DNA of 64,000 bases from Skermanella aerolata KACC 11604 (lineage in GTDB: Bacteria > Pseudomonadota > Alphaproteobacteria > Azospirillales > Azospirillaceae), in NCBI RefSeq assembly GCF_000936425.1, contig NZ_AVFK01000001.1:1-64000 (forward strand), written 5' to 3'. The notes beneath the pieces were generated by a model. The model did not search any database, was not told the origin of the DNA, and was given only the letters and a program-made list of their open reading frames with translations. Shown in pieces: positions 7,769 to 17,442 of this stretch. How positions within the stretch are numbered: the stretch's first letter is position 1; every line of letters starts with the position of its first letter. Position numbers and translations under genes: made by a program.

Positions 7769-9595
7769 TTATGCTGCTGTATTGAAGACCGAAGCGCCTT
7801 CCTCGGCGCCGCCGACCAGGGCGCGGAAGGCGCCGAACAGGTCGCGGCCGGTGCCGAAGCGGTTGCCGGTCAGATCGGGGGATGAGGGTTCGCGCGCGGC
7901 CATCTCTTCCGCACTCACCAACACTTCCAGCGTGCCCTTCTCCGCATCGAGCCTGACGATATCGCCGTCGCGGATCTTGGCGATCTCGCCGCCGGACGCC
8001 GCTTCCGGCGTCACGTGAATGGCGGCGGGGACCTTGCCCGATGCGCCGGACATGCGGCCGTCGGTCACCAATGCCACGTGGAAGCCCATGTCCTGGAGCA
8101 CGCCCAGCGGAGGCGTCAGCTTATGCAGCTCCGGCATGCCGTTGGCCTTGGGACCCTGGAAGGTCACGACCGCGACGAAGTTCTGGTGCAGTTCTCCGCG
8201 CTTGAAGGCTTCCTGGAGCGAGGCCTGATCAGTGAAGACGCGGGCGGGAGCTTCGACGAAGCGGTGCTCGTGCTTCACGGCGGAGGTCTTGATGACGGCG
8301 CGGCCGAAATTGCCGTCCAGCATCTTGATGCCGCCGTCGGGAGCGAAGGGTTCCTTGACGGTGCTCAGGACCTTGCGGTCTAGCGGTTCCGCCGTACCGG
8401 GACGCCATGTCAGGCTGCCGCCTTCCAGCGTCGGTTCCTCGGCATAGCGGCGCATGCCGCCGTCTCCCGCTACCGTCAGCACGTCCTCGTGCATCAGGCC
8501 GGCGTTCAATAGTTCGCGGATCACGAAGGCCATGCCGCCGGCGGCGTGGAAGTGGTTCACGTCGGCGTTGCCGTTGGGGTAGACCTTCGCCAGCAGCGGT
8601 ATGACGGCGGACAGCTCGGCGAAGTCGGCCCAGGCCAGCTTGATGCCAGCGGTGTGCGCCATCGCGATCAGGTGGATCGTGTGGTTGGTCGAACCGCCCG
8701 TTGCCAGCAGGCCGATGACGCCGTTGACGACGGCGCGCTCGTCGATGACTTCGCCCGCCGGAGTGTACTCGTTGCCCTGGGCGGTTATCTCCAGCACGCG
8801 GCGGCTGGCGGCGGCGGTGAGGGCGTCGCGGAGCGGCGTGTTGGGGTTGATGAAGGCGGCGCCGGGAAGGTGCAGGCCCATGATCTCCATCAGCATCTGA
8901 TTGGAGTTCGCGGTGCCGTAGAAAGTACAGGTGCCGGGGCCGTGATAGGACTTGGACTCCGCGTCGAGCAGGGCGTCGCGGCCGACCTTGCCTTCGGCAT
9001 AAAGCTGGCGTATGCGGGACTTCTCGGCGTTGGGCAGGCCGGATGTCATCGGGCCGGCGGGCACCATGATGGTTGGCAGGTGGCCGAACGAGAGGGCACC
9101 GATCACCAGACCCGGAATGATCTTGTCGCAGACGCCCAGCATCAGCGCGCCGTCGAACATGTCGTGGGACAATGCCACGGCCGTGGACATCGCGATCACG
9201 TCGCGGCTGAACAGCGACAGCTCCATCCCGGCATTGCCCTGGGTGACGCCGTCGCACATGGCGGGCACTCCGCCGGCGAACTGCGCCACGCCGCCGGCCT
9301 CGCGAACGGCTTCCTTGATGATGGCGGGGAAGGTTTCCAGCGGCTGGTGGGCCGACAGCATGTCGTTGTAGGCCGACACGATGGCGATGTTGGATTTGAC
9401 GTCGGTCGCGAGGTCCTGCTTGTCCGACGGGCCGCACGCGGCGAAACCGTGAGCGAGGTTGCTGCACGACAGGCGCGAGCGGTTCGGCCCTTTCTGGCCG
9501 GCGGCACGAATGCGTTCGAGATAGGCTGGTCGCGTGGCGGCGCTGCGTTCGATTACGCGATCGGTGACGCGCGCGACGGTCTGGTTCAGGTCCAC
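7769..9595 (-). CDS. edd: Phosphogluconate dehydratase
   Basis: Edd dehydrates 6-phosphogluconate to KDPG and uses a [4Fe-4S] cluster. The ORF shows the IlvD/Edd family core, including CDKIIPG, the cysteine-containing [13 protein letters not shown] segment and the C-terminal [11 protein letters not shown] signature. A GTG at 9595 is chosen as start: it has AAGGAG at 6-nt spacing, gives 608 residues (family about 600) and begins right before the conserved [11 protein letters not shown]. An upstream ATG at 9637 would add 14 residues and overlap zwf. The gap to zwf is 16 nt, so it is co-transcribed. Confidence 0.95.
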   Translation of the reverse strand: MDLNQTVARVTDRVIERSAATRPAYLERIRAAGQKGPNRSRLSCSNLAHGFAACGPSDKQDLATDVKSNIAIVSAYNDMLSAHQPLETFPAIIKEAVREAGGVAQFAGGVPAMCDGVTQGNAGMELSLFSRDVIAMSTAVALSHDMFDGALMLGVCDKIIPGLVIGALSFGHLPTIMVPAGPMTSGLPNAEKSRIRQLYAEGKVGRDALLDAESKSYHGPGTCTFYGTANSNQMLMEIMGLHLPGAAFINPNTPLRDALTAAASRRVLEITAQGNEYTPAGEVIDERAVVNGVIGLLATGGSTNHTIHLIAMAHTAGIKLAWADFAELSAVIPLLAKVYPNGNADVNHFHAAGGMAFVIRELLNAGLMHEDVLTVAGDGGMRRYAEEPTLEGGSLTWRPGTAEPLDRKVLSTVKEPFAPDGGIKMLDGNFGRAVIKTSAVKHEHRFVEAPARVFTDQASLQEAFKRGELHQNFVAVVTFQGPKANGMPELHKLTPPLGVLQDMGFHVALVTDGRMSGASGKVPAAIHVTPEAASGGEIAKIRDGDIVRLDAEKGTLEVLVSAEEMAAREPSSPDLTGNRFGTGRDLFGAFRALVGGAEEGASVFNTAA

Positions 9596-9611
9596 GATTA
9601 TCTCCTTCGGC

Positions 9612-11111
9612 TTAGCCGTTGGACATGGCGTCGTCATGCCAAGTGCGGCCGTCGCGCTCGATCATGGCGACGGATTGGGAAGGTCCCCAGGTGCCGGCGA
9701 TATAGGGCTTGACGCTGTCGCCGCGCGCTTCCCAGGCGTCCAGTATGCTTTCGGTCCAGCGCCACGCGGCTTCGACCTCGTCGCGGCGCATGAACAGGGT
9801 AGGGTTGCCGCGCACCACGTCCATCAGCAGGCGTTCGTAGGCGTCGGGGAAGCGGAACTTGAAGGTCTCGGCGAAGCTCAGGTTTAGCGAGGCTTCGCGC
9901 AGGCGCATGCCTCCCGGGCCGGGGTCCTTCGCCATCAGGTTCAGGCGGATGCTCTCGTCCGGCTGAAGGCGGACGATCAGCAGGTTGGGCGTGATCTCGC
10001 CTGCCGTCTTCGGGAAGATCGAGTGCGGCACCTGACGGAACTGGATGACGATCTCCGACACCTTGGCCGGCATCCGCTTGCCGGTGCGGAGGTAGAACGG
10101 CACGCCCGACCAGCGCCAGTTCTCGATCTCGACCTTGAGGGCCACGAAGGTCTCGGTGTTGCTGGGCTTGGCGCCGGGCGCCGTTCCGGCTTCCTCGGCA
10201 TAGGCGCCGACGGCAGCGCCTTCGACGGCGCCAGCCCGGTACTGGCCGCGCACGGTGCACCCGGCGACGTTCTCCGGACCGATCGGCTTGAGCGAGCGCA
10301 GGACCTTGATCTTCTCGTCGCGCACCGATTCCTGGTCGAGCGAGACCGGCGGCTCCATGCCGACAAGACAGAGAAGCTGCATCAGGTGGTTCTGCACCAT
10401 GTCGCGCAGCGCGCCCGAGGTGTCGTAGTAGCCGCCGCGCCCTTCGACGCCGACCGTCTCGGCGACGGTGATCTGGACATGGTCGACGTGGCCAGCGTCC
10501 CAGACCGGTTCGAACAGGGAGTTGGCGAAGCGGAGCGCCAGCAGGTTCTGGACCGTCTCTTTGCCGAGATAGTGGTCGATGCGGTAGATCTGCTCCTCGG
10601 CGAAGACGCTGCCGACCTCGTCGTTGATCTGGCGGGCCGATTCCAGGTCGTGGCCGATCGGCTTCTCCAGCACGACGCGGGACTTTGGCGTCACCAGACC
10701 GAAGGCCTGGAGCCGTTCGGAGATCGGGCCGAACAGCTCGGGCGACGTCGCGAGATAGAAGACGCGGACGATCTCGTCCCGTCCACCGAGGCGCTCCTGG
10801 AGCTGGTCCCAGCCGTTGGTCGCGGTGGCGTCGGCGGCGACGTAGTCGATCCGGTCGATGAACCGGCCCCAGGTCGTCTCGTCTATGTCGTCCTTGTGGA
10901 GGTGGCGGCGAAGCGCCTCCTCCGCCTTCGCCTTGTAGTCGGCCGGACTCAACTGGCTGCGCGACACGCCAAGGATGCGGCTTTCCGGAGTGATCTGGCC
11001 GGCTTTGTCGCGGAGATACAGGGCAGGCAGAAGTTTTCGGAGCGCCAGGTCGCCGGTCCCGCCGAACACGAGGTAATCGAAAGTTTCGACCGGTGCCGTG
11101 TGTGAAGTCAT
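9612..11111 (-). CDS. zwf: Glucose-6-phosphate 1-dehydrogenase
   Basis: Zwf oxidises glucose 6-phosphate to 6-phosphogluconolactone with NADP+ (or NAD+), feeding the Entner-Doudoroff route. The 499-residue protein has the N-terminal dinucleotide motif [10 protein letters not shown] and the active-site signature RIDHYLGKE, plus the C-terminal substrate domain of normal length. Its ATG overlaps the stop of the upstream sugar kinase (ATGA). A 6-phosphogluconolactonase gene (pgl), often between zwf and edd, is missing here and must be elsewhere or not enzyme-limited. Confidence 0.96.
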   Translation of the reverse strand: MTSHTAPVETFDYLVFGGTGDLALRKLLPALYLRDKAGQITPESRILGVSRSQLSPADYKAKAEEALRRHLHKDDIDETTWGRFIDRIDYVAADATATNGWDQLQERLGGRDEIVRVFYLATSPELFGPISERLQAFGLVTPKSRVVLEKPIGHDLESARQINDEVGSVFAEEQIYRIDHYLGKETVQNLLALRFANSLFEPVWDAGHVDHVQITVAETVGVEGRGGYYDTSGALRDMVQNHLMQLLCLVGMEPPVSLDQESVRDEKIKVLRSLKPIGPENVAGCTVRGQYRAGAVEGAAVGAYAEEAGTAPGAKPSNTETFVALKVEIENWRWSGVPFYLRTGKRMPAKVSEIVIQFRQVPHSIFPKTAGEITPNLLIVRLQPDESIRLNLMAKDPGPGGMRLREASLNLSFAETFKFRFPDAYERLLMDVVRGNPTLFMRRDEVEAAWRWTESILDAWEARGDSVKPYIAGTWGPSQSVAMIERDGRTWHDDAMSNG

Positions 11112-12067
11112 CGATCAGCCTCCTCGGTAATCAAAGCCGTTACGGCGGCTCGGCTGGGCAGTCCGGGGATCCCGCCTCGCATCGTCGTCGCCAGCGCCCC
11201 CGCGGCATTCGCAAAACGGCACATGGTATACAGACGGTCCGAAGTCAGGGGGTCATCGGGATGTTCGAGTAACCCTGTCAGAAGGCCGGCCATGAAGGCG
11301 TCGCCCGCTCCGGTTGTATCGACGGGAACGACGGAAAAGCTCGGGACCTTGCCGTCGATTTCAGGTGTTATGAAGGTACAGCCGTATTTGCCGTGCGTCA
11401 CCACCATAAGCGACAGGCCGGGATGGAACAGCGAACGGGCGGTGGCGGCAGGATCACGCGACCCGGTCAGGAACTCCAGCTCGTCGTCGCTAAGCTTGAC
11501 GATGGTGGCGCGCTCGATCCCTTCGCGGATCGCGTCCTTCGCGGCATCCGCGTTGGGCCACAGGTCCAGCCGCAGGTTGGCGTCGAACGAGACGTGGAGG
11601 CCGTGGCCCCTGGCAGCATCGACGGCGCTCAAGGTTGCGGCGCAGGACTGTTCGGGGATCAGGCCAATCGAGCCGAAATGCACCAGCTTGGCCTTGGCGA
11701 TGGCGCTGAAATCGACGTCCTCCGGGCAGAAGCCGGCGCTGGGATCGCCGTAGAACAGGAACTCGCGCTCGGCGTCTTCCGCCAGCGAGACGAAGGCCAG
11801 CGGCGTCCGGGTACGGCGGGAGCGGCGGACCAGGGACGTATCGACGCCGCCGTCCTCGAGCGTCTTGACCAGGAACTTGCCGAAGCCGTCCTCGCTGGCC
11901 CTGCACATCAGGGCGGTGCTGGTCCCGAGCCGGGCAAGCCCCACGGCGACATTGGCGGGGGCGCCGCCGGCGGCTTTCTGGAATGCGGGGGCGGTGAGGA
12001 GATCCGTTCCGGTCGTGACCGGTACGAAATCGATCAACAGCTCGCCCATGCAGATCGCGTCTGCCAT
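11108..12067 (-). CDS. PfkB-family sugar kinase, probable fructokinase
   Basis: This 319-residue PfkB kinase most likely phosphorylates the sugar imported by the adjacent ABC transporter, fructose to fructose 6-phosphate by analogy with FrcK/ScrK. The N-terminal glycine pair (GGAPANVAVGLARLG) and the C-terminal PfkB signature DTTGAGDAFMAGLL with the catalytic aspartate are present. Fructose is favoured because the next genes (zwf, edd, eda) handle hexose phosphate, but another keto- or aldohexose cannot be excluded. Transcription enters from the binding-protein gene through a terminator-like hairpin, so expression is probably lower than that of the transporter. Confidence 0.85.
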   Translation of the reverse strand: MADAICMGELLIDFVPVTTGTDLLTAPAFQKAAGGAPANVAVGLARLGTSTALMCRASEDGFGKFLVKTLEDGGVDTSLVRRSRRTRTPLAFVSLAEDAEREFLFYGDPSAGFCPEDVDFSAIAKAKLVHFGSIGLIPEQSCAATLSAVDAARGHGLHVSFDANLRLDLWPNADAAKDAIREGIERATIVKLSDDELEFLTGSRDPAATARSLFHPGLSLMVVTHGKYGCTFITPEIDGKVPSFSVVPVDTTGAGDAFMAGLLTGLLEHPDDPLTSDRLYTMCRFANAAGALATTMRGGIPGLPSRAAVTALITEEADR

Positions 12068-12102
12068 TTGAACCTCTCCGGCTGGACGTTGAAGCTGAAG
12101 AA

Positions 12103-12149
12103 AAAGGCCCCTGCGCCACTTTGGGAGGAAAATGCGGCCGGCGCAGGGG
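12103..12149 (-). terminator. Terminator/attenuator-like hairpin between binding protein and kinase
   Basis: Read on the minus strand, CCCCTGCGCC and GGCGCAGGGG form a perfect 10-base-pair stem with an internal CGGCCG palindrome, followed by CCTTTTTC. This is a rho-independent-terminator-like structure in the 128-base gap after the binding-protein stop. It could trim most transcripts so that the periplasmic protein is made in excess over the kinase and enzymes. Confidence 0.65.
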
Positions 12150-12195
12150 AGGTCTCGAAAGCGTGGTTCCGGGGCCGAAGCCCCGGCTCCGCTCC

Positions 12196-13161
12196 TTACT
12201 TGGGCGACGTCCAGCCCTTGTACTGGGCGACGTTGTCACGGGTGATCAGCTCAGCCGGGATCAGCGTGGTGGCCTGGGCCGGCTGCTTGCCCTGAAGGAT
12301 CTCGTAGCCGACATCGACCGCCTTCTGGGCCATGGCGTAGGGGTCCTGGGCGGAGGACGCCTGGATCAGGCTGCCCTGCTGCTTCAGGGCGCCCTCGATG
12401 TCGGGCGCGCCATCGACCGAGGTGATGATCAGGTCGGTGAAGTTGAGCTGCTTGGCGGCGAGGTCGGCGCCGATCGCCTGCGGGTCGTTGATCGTGAAGA
12501 CGGCGTCGATGTCGTCGTTGGCGGTCAGCAGGCCGATCATGACTTCAAGTCCGCCTTCGCGGGAGCCTTTGCCGTTCTGGTTGTCCGACACGATCTTGAT
12601 GTTGGGCGATTTGGCGAGGACCTGCTTGCAGCCGTTGACGCGGTCGATCACGGCGGAGACCGGCGGGCCGTTCATGATCGCCACTTCACCCTTGCCGCCC
12701 AGTTTCTCGACGATGTAGCCGCAAGCCTTCTCGCCGGCTTCGATGTTGTTGGTGGTGACCGTTGCGGCCGCCCCCTTGGCGGCGACGTCGACCGCGACGG
12801 CGACGATGCCGGCCGCCTTCAGGCGGACCATGGCCGGCTCGATCGCGACCGGATCGGCCGCGTTGACCAGCACCATGTCGACGCCGGAAGCGATGAAGTT
12901 GTCGATCTGGGTCGATTGCTTGTTCAGGTCGTAGTCGGCGGAAACGGCGGTTACGGTGACGCCGGCGCCGCCGATCTCCTTGGCGCGGGCTTCGGCGCCC
13001 TTGACGACCTGAACGAAGAATGGGTTGCCGAGGCTGCCGACGGTGACGCCGATCGACTTCAGTTCGGCGGCCGAGGCCGGGGCCGCGACGAAGGCGGTCA
13101 GGGCCAGGACGGCTGTTGCGGCGAGCAGTGCGGAATTTTTGATCGCAAAGGTCTTGATCAT
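12196..13161 (-). CDS. Sugar ABC transporter, periplasmic binding protein (FrcB/RbsB type)
   Basis: This 321-residue periplasmic binding protein captures the transported sugar. It has a signal peptide of about 30 residues (hydrophobic stretch, cleavage near ASAAEL) and the type I ribose/fructose-binding fold (Peripla_BP_4: VGSLGNPFFVQVVKGAEA, NAADPVAIEP, TINDPQAIGA). The start at 13161 excludes a long upstream extension that is antisense-frame readthrough from the permease gene. It sits last of the three transport genes, before the hairpin at 12103-12149. Fructose is the most likely substrate from the linked kinase. Confidence 0.92.
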   Translation of the reverse strand: MIKTFAIKNSALLAATAVLALTAFVAAPASAAELKSIGVTVGSLGNPFFVQVVKGAEARAKEIGGAGVTVTAVSADYDLNKQSTQIDNFIASGVDMVLVNAADPVAIEPAMVRLKAAGIVAVAVDVAAKGAAATVTTNNIEAGEKACGYIVEKLGGKGEVAIMNGPPVSAVIDRVNGCKQVLAKSPNIKIVSDNQNGKGSREGGLEVMIGLLTANDDIDAVFTINDPQAIGADLAAKQLNFTDLIITSVDGAPDIEGALKQQGSLIQASSAQDPYAMAQKAVDVGYEILQGKQPAQATTLIPAELITRDNVAQYKGWTSPK

Positions 13162-13250
13162 GGTGTTTCCTCCGTGGCTGACGTGAAGCTTGTTCAGGTG
13201 ATTTTTTTGACTGTTGCCGGTTTGGTGCGTGTGGGTGAGGCTGGAGAAGA

Positions 13251-14270
13251 TCAGGTGCGGGCGCTCCCCTTGTTGCGGTACCGGTCGAGTGCGACGGCGC
13301 CGACGATGACCAGACCCTTGATGATCAACTGCCAGACCTCGCTGACGTTCATCAGGATCAGGCCGTTGGACAGCACGGCGATGATCAGGGCGCCGACCAG
13401 CGTGCCGAAGATCGAGCCGATGCCGCCGACGAAGCTCGTGCCGCCCAGGATGACCGCCGCGATGGCGTCCAGCTCGTAGCCCATGCCCAACTGCGCGCCA
13501 TTGGCCGACAGGGTGCGGGCGGCGGACATGACGCCGGCAAATCCCGCCAGCAACCCCGACATGCAGTAGACGAACATCAGCACGGCCCAGACCTTGATTC
13601 CCGACAGACGGGCCGCGTCCGGGTTGCCGCCGACACCGTAGATCCAGACGCCCAGGACGGTCCGGCGCAGGACGAACCAGCTGACCGCGACGACGGCGAG
13701 GGCGATCACGACCATCCAAGGCACGCCGAAGACGTGGGAGTTGCCGATCCAGGCGAAGGGCAGGGCAGCGTTGAAGACGGTGGTGTCGTCCGCCGCCAGC
13801 CGCGACAGTCCCCGGACCGCCGTCATCGCTCCTAACGTCACGATGAAGGCCGGCAGGCGGAAGAAGGCGATCAGGCTGCCGTTGATGGCGCCCATCGTCA
13901 GGCCGACCAGCAGGGCCGCCGGGATCGCGAGGCTGGATGCCGGACCGAGCGTCATCGACACGGCGGTCACGGCGGAGACCGCGAGGATGGAGCCCACCGC
14001 GAGGTCGATGCCGCCGGTCAGGATGACGAAGGTCAATCCGGTGGCGAGCACGATGTTGATCGAGGCCTGTTGCATCACGATCGAGATGTTGCGGCCCGTC
14101 AGGAACTTGCCGGTCGCGAATTCGAACCCGATGCAGATCAGGATCAGGACCGGCAGCATGCCGACGACCTGGATGATCGTGTTGATCTGCTGCTTGCGGG
14201 CCGCCGCCGCTGCCGCCGCCGTTTCCTGGGCGACCCGGTTGTCGGCGTCCATCGTCTTCATGGAGCACAT
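13251..14270 (-). CDS. Sugar ABC transporter, permease (FrcC/RbsC type)
   Basis: This is the membrane channel of the sugar importer, of the BPD_transp_2 family. The protein has about nine to ten hydrophobic helices and the family signatures LTGGIDLAVGS and ILGGTSFVGGIGSIFGT. An ATG at 14270 is preferred, giving 339 residues, because AGGAGG lies about 10 nt upstream. The earlier in-frame start at 14315 has no such site and adds a charged, unrelated N-terminus. It lies between the ATPase (64-nt gap) and the binding protein (89-nt gap). Confidence 0.92.
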   Translation of the reverse strand: MCSMKTMDADNRVAQETAAAAAAARKQQINTIIQVVGMLPVLILICIGFEFATGKFLTGRNISIVMQQASINIVLATGLTFVILTGGIDLAVGSILAVSAVTAVSMTLGPASSLAIPAALLVGLTMGAINGSLIAFFRLPAFIVTLGAMTAVRGLSRLAADDTTVFNAALPFAWIGNSHVFGVPWMVVIALAVVAVSWFVLRRTVLGVWIYGVGGNPDAARLSGIKVWAVLMFVYCMSGLLAGFAGVMSAARTLSANGAQLGMGYELDAIAAVILGGTSFVGGIGSIFGTLVGALIIAVLSNGLILMNVSEVWQLIIKGLVIVGAVALDRYRNKGSART

Positions 14271-14333
14271 GGGGGAACTTCCTCCTGGATTCTTTTTTGG
14301 CCAGACGCGTGACACCTGGCGCCTGGACGGCGG

Positions 14334-15893
14334 TTAGAGCTGGACGCCGGTGGCGAGTGCCATGATTGCCTCCTGGGTGACGGGAACGCCGCTGGTGCCC
14401 CCGACCTCACCTTCGATATGTCCTTCGCGCATCACCAGGATGCGGTCGCAGATGCCCATGATCTCCGGCAATTCGCTGGAGATCACCAAGACGGCAACGC
14501 CGTTCTGGGCGAGCTGGTCGATGATGCGGTAGATTTCCGCCTTGGCGCCGATGTCGACGCCGCGCGTCGGCTCGTCTAGGATCATCACCTTCGGCTTCGC
14601 TTCGAGCCAGCGGGCCAGCAGCACCTTCTGCTGGTTGCCGCCCGACAGGGTGCCGACGCCGATCGACGCGCTGGCGACGCGGATCTTCAGGTCGGCGATC
14701 GAGCTTTTCGCCCGCTCGACCGCCTTCCGCAGGTTCAGGACGCCGCCGCCGCGCGCATCCCGGCCGATCACGCTGAAGTTGACGTTGTCCTTGACCGACA
14801 TGTCCAGGAACAGCCCCTGGTGCTTGCGGTCTTCGGTCAGATAAGTGATGCCGGCATCCAGCCCGTCCTTAGGCGTGCGGATGGTGACTTCCTTACCGTC
14901 GATCCGGATCGTGCCGGCGGTCCTGTGATCGGCGCCGTAGATCAACCGCGCCAGTTCGGTCCGTCCCGACCCGACCAGCCCCGCCAGACCAAGAACCTCG
15001 CCGGCATAGAGCGTGAAGCTGGAGGGATGAACCCGCTTGCCGCCGTCGGTGACGCCTTCGACCGCCAGCATCGGCTGGCCGCGCGCCCGGCCGGCCTTGG
15101 CCTCGTGGTCGTGCTTGTAGAAGGTGCTGAGGTCGCGGCCGACCATCATCTTGACCAGCTTCTCGGCCGAGATGTCGTCCTTGTCGAGCGTACCGACATA
15201 GGTCCCGTCGCGCAGCACCGACACCCGGTCCGACAGCTCGTAGACTTCGGCCATGCGGTGGCTGATATAGATGATCGCCAGCCCCTCGTCGCGAAGCTGC
15301 CGCATCAGGGCGAACAGGCGGTCAGTCTCCCGCGACGACAGCGTCGTCGTCGGCTCGTCCATCACCAGGATCTTGGATTGGGCGTGGAGCGCGCGGGCGA
15401 TCTCGACAAGCTGCCGCTCCGCGATGGAGAGGGTCGCCACGATCGTCTCCGGACCGAAGGTGGCGCCGAGGCGCTGGAGCACGCCCCGGCAGCTTTCCTT
15501 CATGGTGCGGCGGTCGATCATGCCGCCTTTGGACGGCTCCCGACCGAAATAGATGTTCTCGGCCACGCTCAGGTTAGGCAGCAGGCTGAGTTCCTGATAG
15601 ATGATCGAGATGCCGTGTTCGCGGGCGACATGCGGGTTCGTGATGTCCACGACCTGGCCGTCGATCAGGATCTGCCCGCCGGCATCCGCATGATAGGCTC
15701 CCGACAGCACTTTCATCAGCGTGCTCTTGCCGGCGCCGTTCTCGCCCATCAGGGACTGGATCTCTCCGCCCCAGGCCTTGAGCTGAACGTTGCTGAGAGC
15801 CTTCGTACCGGGAAAAGTCTTGGAAATGCCGCGCATCTCCAAGGTCGGCGGACGCGTACCCTGTGTCGGCGCGTCGAGCGCGGTCGCAGTCAT
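14334..15893 (-). CDS. Sugar ABC transporter, ATP-binding protein (RbsA-type, two domains)
   Basis: This 519-residue ATPase energises the sugar importer. It is a tandem RbsA-type protein: an N-terminal ABC domain (Walker [10 protein letters not shown], Walker [12 protein letters not shown]) and a C-terminal ABC domain whose Walker A region is degenerate (GLVGSGRTE) but which keeps LSGGNQQKV and [12 protein letters not shown]. The double-domain form differs from the single-domain FrcA described in Sinorhizobium, so the system is RbsA-like in its ATPase while its linked genes suggest fructose. It is the first transport gene after the ROK regulator. Confidence 0.93.
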   Translation of the reverse strand: MTATALDAPTQGTRPPTLEMRGISKTFPGTKALSNVQLKAWGGEIQSLMGENGAGKSTLMKVLSGAYHADAGGQILIDGQVVDITNPHVAREHGISIIYQELSLLPNLSVAENIYFGREPSKGGMIDRRTMKESCRGVLQRLGATFGPETIVATLSIAERQLVEIARALHAQSKILVMDEPTTTLSSRETDRLFALMRQLRDEGLAIIYISHRMAEVYELSDRVSVLRDGTYVGTLDKDDISAEKLVKMMVGRDLSTFYKHDHEAKAGRARGQPMLAVEGVTDGGKRVHPSSFTLYAGEVLGLAGLVGSGRTELARLIYGADHRTAGTIRIDGKEVTIRTPKDGLDAGITYLTEDRKHQGLFLDMSVKDNVNFSVIGRDARGGGVLNLRKAVERAKSSIADLKIRVASASIGVGTLSGGNQQKVLLARWLEAKPKVMILDEPTRGVDIGAKAEIYRIIDQLAQNGVAVLVISSELPEIMGICDRILVMREGHIEGEVGGTSGVPVTQEAIMALATGVQL

Positions 15894-15957
15894 GGTTTCC
15901 TCCGGTGGAATTCGACAGCCTGTTTTTTTGAGTCAACGCTGGTCTTGTTGGATCGGC

Positions 15958-17229
15958 TTATTGATTGACCAGAATTTCTCTGTTTGGACTGAAGTTCAGG
16001 TGCAGGGGAAGTATCGCGGCGCCGAGAGCCGAGGCTTCGCGCCCGATCATTCCCATCAGAAGTCTTGGCGCCGTGCGGGCTTCCGGGGTGGCCGCTTCCA
16101 GCAGGGGCACCAGACGCTCCAGCAAGTCTTCCTTGATGCCTTGCGGCATGTCGCCGTCCAGCACGATCGCCTCCACGTCGAGCAGGCGGGCACAGGACAG
16201 CAGCGGGACGACCAAGGCGTCGGCGCAGTCGTCCAGCCATTCTCCCACCAGCCTTGGGTGGCGGGTGAAGGCTTCCTCCACCTCTGTCCGGCTGGAGATC
16301 GCGACGCCGTTGCCGCGCAGGTGGCGGATCAGCGAGTTGATCGAGGCGCGCGTCAGTAGGATGTCGTGGCTGCGGGCAGGGGCCGGCGCGGTCGCAAGAC
16401 GGGACGGTCCGACCGGCATCAAGCCGATATCGCCACCGTATCCCGTGGGACCCCGGTAGTATTCGCTGTTCAGGACGATGCCGCCGCCGACCGCAGCACC
16501 GATGAAGACATGGACGAAGTTGTCCAGCTCGCGGCCCCGGCCCCGGAACATCTCGGCGACGGCAGCGGCGGTGCCGTCGTTCTCGCGGAAGACCGGAAGG
16601 CCGGTGGCCGCCGCCAGACGGCTGGCAAGGTCAACCTCGTTCCAGACGCGGTAGGCTTCCGACGCGATGTCCAGCTCGCGCCGCCAGCTTCCCATGTCGT
16701 AGGGCGTCGCGATGCCGATGCCGGCCATCCGGGTGCGGGCGCTCTTGGGCAGGGCGTTGCGGAGTGCCGCGATGTCGTGCAGGGCGAGACCGATCGCCTC
16801 GTCCGGCATGGGAAAGTCGAGTTCGTGGTGGCGGCGGTCCAGGACATGGCCCCGGAAATCGACCAGCAGCGTATCGATCGAGCGGCGGCCGAACTTGACG
16901 CCGATGGCGTGCGCGCCGTCCGGGTCGAGTGAGAGCAGGGTCGCCGGCTGGCCGCGCCCGCCGGACCGCTTGCCCTCGCTGCGGATCAGCTTCCGCTCTT
17001 CCAGTTCCTTGACGATCACGCCGGCGGTGTTGTTGGTCAAGCTGACATAGCGGGAGAGATCGGCCTTCGACGCCTGACCCAAGCGGCGAAGCGCGTTCAG
17101 GATCACACGTTCGTTGAAATGGCGGATATTGACGGAGTTGCTGCCCTGGCCGTTGGCCGGGGTGCCGCTCGGCAGGGCCGAACTAGATAGAGCCGAACTA
17201 GACAGGGCCGAATTCTGCGTGCCTGACAC
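15958..17229 (-). CDS. ROK-family transcriptional regulator of the sugar operon
   Basis: This 423-residue regulator has an N-terminal winged helix-turn-helix (about residues 30-95: RRLGQASKADLSRYVSL) and a ROK sugar-kinase-like domain. It probably senses the imported sugar or its phosphate, as FrcR/XylR-type ROK repressors do. The GTG at 17229 has GGAGGAG at 7-nt spacing. Residues 7-21 are three in-frame 5-residue repeats (SALSS, SALSS, SALPS) encoded by 15-base tandem repeats. The ROK zinc motif CxCGxxGC is not seen in the expected place, so it may be zinc-free. It leads the operon and probably autoregulates. Confidence 0.88.
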   Translation of the reverse strand: MSGTQNSALSSSALSSSALPSGTPANGQGSNSVNIRHFNERVILNALRRLGQASKADLSRYVSLTNNTAGVIVKELEERKLIRSEGKRSGGRGQPATLLSLDPDGAHAIGVKFGRRSIDTLLVDFRGHVLDRRHHELDFPMPDEAIGLALHDIAALRNALPKSARTRMAGIGIATPYDMGSWRRELDIASEAYRVWNEVDLASRLAAATGLPVFRENDGTAAAVAEMFRGRGRELDNFVHVFIGAAVGGGIVLNSEYYRGPTGYGGDIGLMPVGPSRLATAPAPARSHDILLTRASINSLIRHLRGNGVAISSRTEVEEAFTRHPRLVGEWLDDCADALVVPLLSCARLLDVEAIVLDGDMPQGIKEDLLERLVPLLEAATPEARTAPRLLMGMIGREASALGAAILPLHLNFSPNREILVNQ

Positions 17230-17257
17230 TGGAACTCTCCTCCCCCGAATGCCGCGC

Positions 17258-17288
17258 TTAAGCGCTTAACGTTGTATTAACGTTTGCA
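17258..17288. promoter_or_regulatory. Candidate operator upstream of the ROK gene
   Basis: Just before the ROK start is the perfect 12-base palindrome TTAAGCGCTTAA (17258-17269), followed by two TTAACGTT-like sites. Placement between promoter region and start codon suits an autoregulatory ROK operator. The rest of the 17230-17442 gap shows nothing else recognisable. Confidence 0.4.
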
Positions 17289-17442
17289 TGGAAACGAACC
17301 AGTGTCAAATAAATAATTCAGTCTGAATTAATATGCCGGAAATTCGATGAGCGGTGGCGTGACGGCGCTCGAGTAGGTGCCTCCGTCGTTAGGCGAAAGC
17401 CGCCCTGCCAAAGCTTGTTCGCACCCGAACGCGGATCCTGTG

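Noticed and set aside
12196-14268. 690-residue 'fusion' of permease antiframe and binding protein
   Set aside because: Only the last 321 residues are the binding protein with a signal peptide; the first part is the permease gene read in another frame.
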